Assembly (NCBI GenBank): GCA_026785985.1
Contig: JAJAYX010000406.1
Location: forward strand, 1 to 5,013
Direction: 5' to 3'
DNA from: Rudanella sp.
GTDB taxonomy: Bacteria > Bacteroidota > Bacteroidia > Cytophagales > Spirosomataceae
Length of the DNA stretch: 5,013 nucleotides
The position numbers and the translations under genes are program-made. A model generated the notes under the pieces. It did not search any database and was not told where the DNA came from. It was given only the letters and a program-made list of their open reading frames with translations. Below, one piece after another: positions 1-5,013 of the stretch; the stretch's first letter is position 1; each line of letters starts with the position of its first letter.

Positions 1-381
1 GCTATTGTCCATACGTCTCCTCATGCCAATTGGCAGGCGTTTTATAATCAACGCAAGCGCTGGGCGAGCAAATGGCGGGCCTACGATAGCTGGCACCCCT
101 CGGCTCTGGCTGTTTTTGTGTTCGTAAGCAACATGGCCCCGGTTTTTTCCGTAATAGGGTTACTGGCAGGTGTCATTTCCCAGCCGATAGTCCTGCTGAT
201 TATTGGTTTGAAAACCGTACCGGAGTTACTATTTTTACGCGCCGTACTTCGGTTTTTACGAAAAAATCGGGCAGTCCGGTGGATACCCATCACCCAACTC
301 GTTTATCCATTTTATGTCCTCTTTTTCGGCCTTGCCGCACAAAAAAAGGGGTTTGTGTGGAAAGGGCGGGATTTAAACTAA
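1..381 (+). CDS. Membrane glycosyltransferase family 2, C-terminal part (5' end outside window)
   Basis: Only the last 126 residues are visible; the frame is open to the left edge, so the catalytic domain and start lie upstream. Visible residues 17-21 read QRKRW, the Q-x-x-R-W signature that closes the acceptor site of processive GT2 enzymes (cellulose, chitin, hyaluronan and poly-GlcNAc synthases). After it come about three hydrophobic segments (roughly residues 34-58, 61-79 and 95-113) and a short basic tail containing VWKGR. The enzyme therefore probably sits in the inner membrane and transfers sugar from a nucleotide sugar at the cytoplasmic face; the sugar cannot be told from this fragment. 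The stop codon shares one base with the start of the deacetylase gene (TAATG), so the two are probably coupled. The complete GT2 two genes on has the same QRKRW motif and VWKGR tail, so the two look like diverged paralogues. The GT2 assignment is firm; substrate and processivity are unknown. Confidence 0.9.
   Translation, partial: AIVHTSPHANWQAFYNQRKRWASKWRAYDSWHPSALAVFVFVSNMAPVFSVIGLLAGVISQPIVLLIIGLKTVPELLFLRAVLRFLRKNRAVRWIPITQLVYPFYVLFFGLAAQKKGFVWKGRDLN
359..370 (+). promoter_or_regulatory. Purine-rich SD-like tract upstream of the deacetylase gene
   Basis: A G/A-rich run (GGAAAGGGCGGG) lies inside the last codons of the upstream GT2, ending 10 nt before the ATG at 381. It encodes part of the VWKGR tail and could also act as a ribosome binding site for the next gene, supporting the 381 start over longer options. 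Shine-Dalgarno use is generally weak in Bacteroidota, so its function is an inference. Confidence 0.4.
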
Positions 382-1022
382 TGTTTCTACATAAATCCAA
401 CTTTCTGCTTCGCTCGGTTTATCCCGAATTTCTGTGGCGCATAGACGACTCGGAGCCGGTGATCTATTTGACATTCGACGATGGGCCGATTCCCAATGTG
501 ACGGAGTTTGTGCTGGAACAGTTGGATAAGTTTGCGGCTCAGGCTACGTTTTTTTGCATTGGCGATAACGTTCGCAAGCACCGCGATGTGTATTGTCAAG
601 TCATCGAAGCAGGGCATTTGCTTGGCAATCACACCTTTAACCACCTGAACGGCTGGAAAACTGACAATGCTGATTATCTGGCCAACATCGACCTGTGCCA
701 ACGGCAGTTAGGTATCGAAACAGCCCTGTTTCGGCCACCCTATGGTCGCATCAAAAAGAGTCAGGCAACCGATGTTTTGGCTAATTATTCGGTGGTGATG
801 TGGGATGTACTGTCAGGCGATTTCGATCCCTCGCTGGCACCGGAAGGGTGCCTTCGGAAAACGCTGCAATACACCGAACCGGGATCCATTGTGGTGTTTC
901 ACGACAGCATCAAAGCGTTTCCAAATATGCGTTACGCGCTGCCCCGGCTGCTACGGTATTATGCCATGCGGGGCTACGAGTTCCGGGCATTGCCCCAGCC
1001 TGTTTTGTCGGCGTATGTATGA
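381..1022 (+). CDS. Polysaccharide deacetylase family protein (NodB homology domain, carbohydrate esterase 4 type)
   Basis: The 213-residue product is essentially one NodB domain. The expected motifs appear in order: TFDDGP at 31-36 (D33 likely catalytic base, D34 metal ligand), HTFNH at 84-88 (H84 and H88 metal ligands), RPPYG at 118-122, MWDVLSGDFD at 140-149, and FHDS at 173-176 (H174). It should therefore be a metal-dependent amidase removing N-acetyl, or possibly N-formyl, groups from a sugar. No signal peptide or membrane helix is visible at the N terminus, so a cytoplasmic or membrane-surface site is likelier than secretion. I chose the ATG at 381 because it overlaps the previous stop, has a purine-rich tract upstream and starts just before the domain; the in-frame ATG at 279 would add residues read from inside the GT2 gene. 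Lying between two GT2 genes, it probably acts on their substrate or product, which is unidentified. Confidence 0.95.
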   Translation: MFLHKSNFLLRSVYPEFLWRIDDSEPVIYLTFDDGPIPNVTEFVLEQLDKFAAQATFFCIGDNVRKHRDVYCQVIEAGHLLGNHTFNHLNGWKTDNADYLANIDLCQRQLGIETALFRPPYGRIKKSQATDVLANYSVVMWDVLSGDFDPSLAPEGCLRKTLQYTEPGSIVVFHDSIKAFPNMRYALPRLLRYYAMRGYEFRALPQPVLSAYV

Positions 1023-2037
1023 GTTCGCCCCCACCAACCTGCCCACGGTTTCGATTCTGATTGCGGCCCGCAATGAGGAACACACCATTCTCGATTGCCT
1101 GCGGGCCATCGATCACCTCGATTATCCCAAAAATCAGCTCCAGATTCTGGTTGGAAATGACCACTCCACTGACCTGACCGCCGACGTTGTCGATGCATTT
1201 ATTCAGGATAAGCCAACCTACCGGCTACTTACGATTACTGAAACACTGCCCAACCTGAACGGTAAAGCCAACGTGCTGGCGCAACTGGCGCACCACGCCA
1301 CCGGCTCGTTCCTGTTCACCACTGATGCCGATGCACGGGTATCGCCCACCTGGCTCCGGGCCATGATTAGCCAGTTTCGGCCCAAAAAAACGGGTAAAAC
1401 GATCGGTGTGGTTAGTGGATGCACGACCATTTTGGGCGAGTCGGTTTGGGCGCGGGTACAGGCGGTGGAGTGTGTGCTGGTGTTCAAACTTATTGCCTTT
1501 GCCGCCGATCTGGGTATTCCGCTCACGGGCGTTGGCAACAACATGGCCCTTCGCAGGGAGGCTTATGAGCAGGTAGGAGGCTTTGAAAACCAACCCCTTA
1601 GCGTGGTTGAAGACTACACCATTTTCCAGGCTATCGTGAAAAAAGGCTATGGCTTTGGGCATCAGCTCGACCCCGATACGATGGTAGGGATGCTGCCCCC
1701 ACCCACCGTTGGGGCCTATCTGCAACAACGCAAACGCTGGATGCGCGGGGTGTTTGACCTGCCATTGCCCCTGTTGCTCTCCGCCCTGATTCACTATTTA
1801 CTGGGACCATTGCTGCTGGTGCTGGCATTCTGGATGCCGGGCCTTGCACTCGGTTTATATACCGCCAAAGTGCTTGGGCAAACACTTCTTTTGTGGAGCA
1901 CGTTACACCAGTTACGGCAAACATACCTTTGGGTCAGTACGTTGCTGTATGAACCGTATCAAACTGTTTTCGGCTTGCTGGCTTTCGTCTATTACTGGCT
2001 ACCAACGGGGGTAGTCTGGAAAGGAAGGCATTATTGA
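1015..2037 (+). CDS. Membrane glycosyltransferase family 2 (GT-A fold, poly-GlcNAc/cellulose synthase-like)
   Basis: A complete 340-residue GT2 enzyme. The nucleotide-sugar domain begins almost at once with VSILIAARNEE (residues 12-22), followed by GNDHSTD (47-53), the metal-binding DAD at 104-106, the acceptor-site segment GVGNNMALRREAYEQVGGF (172-190), the likely catalytic base in VED at 198-200, and QQRKRW at 237-242. Hydrophobic segments follow at about 251-273, 275-295 and 303-330, then a VWKGRHY tail. There is no N-terminal membrane helix, unlike cellulose synthase or PgaC, which leaves a cytoplasmic catalytic domain anchored by C-terminal helices. The ATG at 1015 overlaps the deacetylase gene by 8 nt; it is the best start because the GT domain begins 11 residues later and longer versions read out-of-frame deacetylase sequence. 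No clear ribosome binding site precedes it, suggesting translational coupling. The motifs suit a synthase-like enzyme, but donor sugar and product cannot be read from sequence. Confidence 0.95.
   Translation: MYEFAPTNLPTVSILIAARNEEHTILDCLRAIDHLDYPKNQLQILVGNDHSTDLTADVVDAFIQDKPTYRLLTITETLPNLNGKANVLAQLAHHATGSFLFTTDADARVSPTWLRAMISQFRPKKTGKTIGVVSGCTTILGESVWARVQAVECVLVFKLIAFAADLGIPLTGVGNNMALRREAYEQVGGFENQPLSVVEDYTIFQAIVKKGYGFGHQLDPDTMVGMLPPPTVGAYLQQRKRWMRGVFDLPLPLLLSALIHYLLGPLLLVLAFWMPGLALGLYTAKVLGQTLLLWSTLHQLRQTYLWVSTLLYEPYQTVFGLLAFVYYWLPTGVVWKGRHY
2018..2028 (+). promoter_or_regulatory. SD-like tract upstream of the patatin-like gene
   Basis: GGAAAGGAAGG lies inside the final codons of the GT2 gene, 10 nt before the ATG at 2039. 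It encodes the WKGR part of the tail and is well placed as a ribosome binding site for the next gene, which starts 1 nt after the GT2 stop. It supports the 2039 start. The same arrangement occurs at 359-370. Confidence 0.5.
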
Positions 2038-2038
2038 C

Positions 2039-4132
2039 ATGCTCCGTCGCGCTCAACATATCGTCCTCAGTATCCAGTACTTCCTGATCTATTCGTGGGC
2101 GGTACTTCGGCATGTGCTCATGCACGTGCTGATGTTGCTGGTGGGGTATCTGATTCTGACGGGTGGCCCACAGGTCGACGATATTTTCCGGTCGCTGAAC
2201 GCCAGCGAACCCAATATTTTCACGAACCGGCATTTTCGGGTGGCTTCGCTCTACACCGTTTTGTGGGGACTGAGTATCTGGTTTTGTGGCCGAATTCTGC
2301 TGACATTAGCCGACGTGCGCGGCCCAAAATTGCTTGATTCATTCCGACGGTTCCCCCAACAGGAGTCGGAACGGGAACGCGAACGACTGACAGTATATAT
2401 TCAGCGGATTCCCAGACTGTTAGGCATCATGCCGCCCGTGTTGCTGGCGTTGGCCTGCCTGAATGCCGAAAATACCAACCCGTTCTATGTGTTCTGGTTC
2501 CTGCTGCTGGGGCTTGGCATGGGGTTGTGGTTTATGTTCCACAGGTTTGTACTCCGAAAATTGTTTCCTGCCATCCGGTTCGACCCGCACCTGTATTTCC
2601 CCGACCGACGACATTGGCACACCGTCTGGATCACCTCGAATGCCACCACCCGCCTGATCTATGCCTTCCTGATTGGTAACTGGCTGCTCTGGCTTTTCTT
2701 TATTTTTGTGCCTGCCGACTGGATGATCTACCGGAAACTGGGACCCTTGGGGGTTATCCTGACGGGTTTCGTCTGGTTCACCCCGTTTGTATCACTACTA
2801 TCGTTCTGGAACAGTCCTACCCGACCCGTATTGTTGCTAACGCTGCTTTGGATCGTGTTTTGCAGCTTTTTCAACGACCACACCCTGCTCCGGTTCTCCG
2901 ACAGTAGTCCCAGCAAAATCGTGGATGCCCGCCCCGGTGTGGCCAGTCATTTCGAGCAGTGGTTGGGCGTGCGGCCATCGTGGCCTACCGACACCATGCC
3001 CGTGTTTATTGTGGCTACGGAAGGGGGCGGCATTCGGAGTCTTAACTGGACAGCGGGCGTGCTCCACAAACTCGACTCCATTTTTCCGGCCTTTCGCAAC
3101 CAGACATTCGCTATCAGTGGCGTATCGGGCGGAGGGGCTGGAGCTGCGTTGTATGCCGCTCTTCAATACGATATTCGGGCCGATCAAAAAGGGGCTTCGC
3201 TCGTGTCACCTGTTCGGTTCTCATCAGAAACCCAGCCAGGCATTAACGGGTTTCGACAGGCGTTCGGAGATGATTTTTTATCGCCCTTACTTGGCCCCCT
3301 TTTTTTCCACGAAACCCTGCAACGGATGGTGCCGTTTGCCGTGCAGCAACTGAACCGCAGCAACTGGCTCGAAGATGCCTGGAGTTTGTCGTATCGGCAA
3401 CGCCTGCACCGCAACACGCTCGAACAGCCTTTTCTGACCCTGTTTCAGGCCGATCCGCTCCGTACACCAAGCCTGTTTTTGAACAGTGTACTCACCGAAA
3501 GCGGGCAAAAAGCCATTCTGAGCAATCTCCGAATCGACAATGAGTTTTTCCACGATGTCATTGATATTTATGACATTACCCGGCGCGACTTGCCCATTAA
3601 AACGGCGGCTTCCGTCACGGCCCGGTTTCCCTGGCTCACGGGTGGGGGGCTGCTTACACGCCCCAACGGGCGGGCATTTGGGCATGTGGTAGATGGAGGG
3701 TACTGGGACAACACGGGTCTGGAAACGGCCATGTCGGTGCTGGCCAGTATTGCGCCCGTTATTGAGCAGCTAAACCGGCGACCCAATGCACCGTTTCAGG
3801 TGGTGCCCGTGGTGCTATATCTGCAAAACTCGATGCTCGACGATGCCGTTCGCGTGTCCAATACGTTCATCGACGTCAGTATGCCCATTGAAGCGTCGAT
3901 GAATGCCAACGAACGGAAATCGGCCTATGTGGCCAGCCTGACCCGAAACACGCTGCGGAACTACACCCCCCGAACGCGCTTTTACCAGATTTCGCTCGAC
4001 CGCCAAACGGGGATTCCATTGCCCCTCGGCTGGTATTTGTCCGATGATGCCCAACACGACCTCTGGCGAAAAATAGACGCACTGCCCCAGGATCAGGCGG
4101 GTGTTTTGCGAACCCTGAGCCAGTATTTTTAA
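2039..4132 (+). CDS. Multi-spanning membrane protein with C-terminal patatin-like phospholipase domain
   Basis: A 697-residue two-part protein. Residues 1-280 contain about seven hydrophobic segments (near 15-41, 68-90, 126-142, 150-170, 205-225, 235-257 and 263-279), with a highly charged loop at 91-124. Residues 320 to about 600 carry the patatin signatures: EGGGIR at 328-333 (oxyanion hole), GVSGGG at 361-366 with nucleophile S363, and DGG at 552-554 with D552 completing the Ser-Asp dyad, in the context DGGYWDNTGLETA. The 189-residue dyad spacing is longer than in plant patatin but near that of ExoU. All catalytic residues are present, so it is probably an active serine acyl hydrolase acting on membrane lipids or an acylated glycolipid; acyl transfer is also possible. 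It starts 1 nt after the GT2 stop, implying co-translation. The domain call is firm; substrate, membrane topology and the role of the helical region are unknown. Confidence 0.92.
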   Translation: MLRRAQHIVLSIQYFLIYSWAVLRHVLMHVLMLLVGYLILTGGPQVDDIFRSLNASEPNIFTNRHFRVASLYTVLWGLSIWFCGRILLTLADVRGPKLLDSFRRFPQQESERERERLTVYIQRIPRLLGIMPPVLLALACLNAENTNPFYVFWFLLLGLGMGLWFMFHRFVLRKLFPAIRFDPHLYFPDRRHWHTVWITSNATTRLIYAFLIGNWLLWLFFIFVPADWMIYRKLGPLGVILTGFVWFTPFVSLLSFWNSPTRPVLLLTLLWIVFCSFFNDHTLLRFSDSSPSKIVDARPGVASHFEQWLGVRPSWPTDTMPVFIVATEGGGIRSLNWTAGVLHKLDSIFPAFRNQTFAISGVSGGGAGAALYAALQYDIRADQKGASLVSPVRFSSETQPGINGFRQAFGDDFLSPLLGPLFFHETLQRMVPFAVQQLNRSNWLEDAWSLSYRQRLHRNTLEQPFLTLFQADPLRTPSLFLNSVLTESGQKAILSNLRIDNEFFHDVIDIYDITRRDLPIKTAASVTARFPWLTGGGLLTRPNGRAFGHVVDGGYWDNTGLETAMSVLASIAPVIEQLNRRPNAPFQVVPVVLYLQNSMLDDAVRVSNTFIDVSMPIEASMNANERKSAYVASLTRNTLRNYTPRTRFYQISLDRQTGIPLPLGWYLSDDAQHDLWRKIDALPQDQAGVLRTLSQYF

Positions 4133-5013
4133 TCAGCCTGCACCTCCATTCGGTAGCCAACGCCATGCACCGCAACGATTTTAATGAGCGGGTCGTTTTG
4201 CAGCAGTTTTCGGAGCCTTGACACGAACACATCAACACTCCGACCGACCGTCACGCCTTCGTCGGCCCACACTAAGTTCAGAATCCGGTCGCGCTCCATC
4301 ACCTCGTTGGCGTGGCTCACCAGCACCCGCAAAAGTTTGGTTTCCCGATAGGTCAGGTTGCGGGTCTCCTCACCAACCGTGAGGGTCTGGTTGCTCACAT
4401 CCAGCCCCGAACGCCCAAAACGGAGCCGGTTGGTGTCTTCCGGGACGGAATCGGGTTGGGCCTGGATTTCGGGGGTAATTGGGGCTTCTGGTGGGTGTGA
4501 GGTTTTCGTTTCCCGTCGCCATACCAACACCAAAAACCCTGTCAACAGCCCGCCGAGGGCCAGAAATGGCCAGTAGGGGTCGGGTTTGGAAACCGGAATT
4601 GGCGTATCAAACGTGACTTGCAGCACGTAGCAACCAGCCGTCATGGAGCGGCCTCCACAGGCAACAGGGTCCTTCTCAGCGTCCTTACCCAGAAGGTCGG
4701 CCACGTTGTACCCCAACTGCAACTGCCTGGTAGCACAATCCAGCACGGCCACATCATAGCCGCCCACAATTCGATGTACGGCAAAGGATTGACTCAGCAG
4801 ACGGGGCAGTTTATCGTAATCGAACGAGCGGGCCAACTGAAGGCGAAACGTGCGGGGATCGGATTGTTGCACCGCCGGAATCCGCGACGCTGAATCGCCA
4901 GCCGCCCGGAGCAGGTGGTGCGCCGTTCGGCGAAGTGCCAAATTGATTTTTTCGGAACGACGCGCATCATCCGTTTGCACCGGAGAGCTGATCCATTGGA
5001 CAAACAGCACCAC
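4129..5013 (-). CDS. Membrane-anchored winged-helix transcriptional regulator (5' end outside window)
   Basis: The frame is open at the right edge; 294 residues are visible and the true start probably lies beyond. Residues are counted from the edge. The first residues (VLFVQW, 2-7) look like the end of a signal peptide or membrane helix. Residues 10-145 form a predicted extracytoplasmic sensor region with three cysteines (C93, C119, C128). One clear transmembrane helix lies at about 147-165, followed by a basic WRRETK stop-transfer and a proline-rich linker (170-192). Residues 196-291 form an OmpR/PhoB-type winged helix: LTYRETKLLRVL (220-231), the recognition helix around GRSVDVFVSRLRKLL (257-271), and a wing ending HGVGYRM (283-289). 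No receiver or kinase domain is visible, so it appears to be a one-component membrane regulator with ToxR-like parts in reverse order. It converges on the operon, overlapping the patatin gene by 4 nt. Its targets and signal are unknown. Confidence 0.9.
   Translation of the reverse strand: MVLFVQWISSPVQTDDARRSEKINLALRRTAHHLLRAAGDSASRIPAVQQSDPRTFRLQLARSFDYDKLPRLLSQSFAVHRIVGGYDVAVLDCATRQLQLGYNVADLLGKDAEKDPVACGGRSMTAGCYVLQVTFDTPIPVSKPDPYWPFLALGGLLTGFLVLVWRRETKTSHPPEAPITPEIQAQPDSVPEDTNRLRFGRSGLDVSNQTLTVGEETRNLTYRETKLLRVLVSHANEVMERDRILNLVWADEGVTVGRSVDVFVSRLRKLLQNDPLIKIVAVHGVGYRMEVQAD

Noticed and set aside
279..380. Longer N terminus of the deacetylase from the ATG at 279
   Set aside because: The extra 34 residues are read from within the upstream GT2 coding region in another frame and lie outside the NodB domain; the ATG at 381 with the TAATG overlap is far better.
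961..1014. In-frame upstream ATG at 961 for the second GT2 gene
   Set aside because: It would add 18 residues with no hydrophobic or GT-like character and extend the overlap with the deacetylase to 62 nt; the added codons are the deacetylase reading frame shifted.
1019..1060. ATGA overlap start at 1019 as the start of the second GT2 gene
   Set aside because: It looks like a classic ATGA stop/start overlap but is in the wrong frame: it ends after 13 codons at 1060. The GT2 frame is entered from the ATG at 1015.
1225..1794. Long minus-strand open frame (189 codons) opposite the second GT2
   Set aside because: The plus strand here encodes all GT2 catalytic motifs; the antisense product shows no recognisable domain or composition of a real protein.
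2925..3353. Plus-strand 142-codon open frame inside the patatin gene
   Set aside because: It lies in another frame over the oxyanion-hole and nucleophile motifs of the patatin domain and shows no domain features of its own.
4093..4130. Possible intrinsic terminator: TCAGG/CCTGA stem followed by TTTTT at the end of the patatin gene
   Set aside because: The stem is only 5 bp with a 16-nt loop, and the T run starts about 7 nt after the stem, all inside coding sequence. Too weak to call.
4618..4893. Plus-strand open frame opposite the regulator gene
   Set aside because: It is antisense to the sensor region of the winged-helix regulator, has no recognisable motif, and the minus-strand frame is continuous through the whole region.

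Overview
The window is almost wholly protein-coding and most likely comes from a Bacteroidota chromosome, probably a Cytophagales member of the Spirosoma type. This rests on recognised family resemblance (the short leaderless NodB deacetylase next to GT2 enzymes, and the membrane-anchored winged-helix regulator) and on a moderately GC-rich composition. It is not based on a database match. No RNA genes, mobile elements, CRISPR arrays or long repeats were seen.

Positions 1-4132 hold four plus-strand genes packed head to tail: the C-terminal end of a membrane family-2 glycosyltransferase (GT2), a NodB-type polysaccharide deacetylase, a second complete membrane GT2, and a large protein with about seven membrane segments fused to a patatin-like lipase domain. 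The junctions are a 1-nt stop/start overlap (TAATG), an 8-nt overlap and a 1-nt gap, so the genes are very probably one translationally coupled operon. Its promoter lies upstream of the window.

Positions 4129-5013 hold a minus-strand gene, open at its 5' end, for a membrane-anchored transcription regulator: extracytoplasmic sensor region, one transmembrane helix, then a C-terminal OmpR/PhoB-type winged helix. It converges on the operon and the two stop codons overlap within a TTAA, leaving no intergenic space.

Working model (inference): the two GT2 enzymes and the deacetylase build or modify an N-acetylated sugar, perhaps on a lipid carrier or as an envelope polysaccharide, and the membrane patatin protein handles an acyl chain of the product or of membrane lipids. 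The combination resembles in logic the NodC/NodB and ArnC/ArnD pairs (GT2 plus NodB-fold deacylase), with a lipid hydrolase added. The converging regulator may sense the envelope, but nothing in the sequence ties it to this operon.
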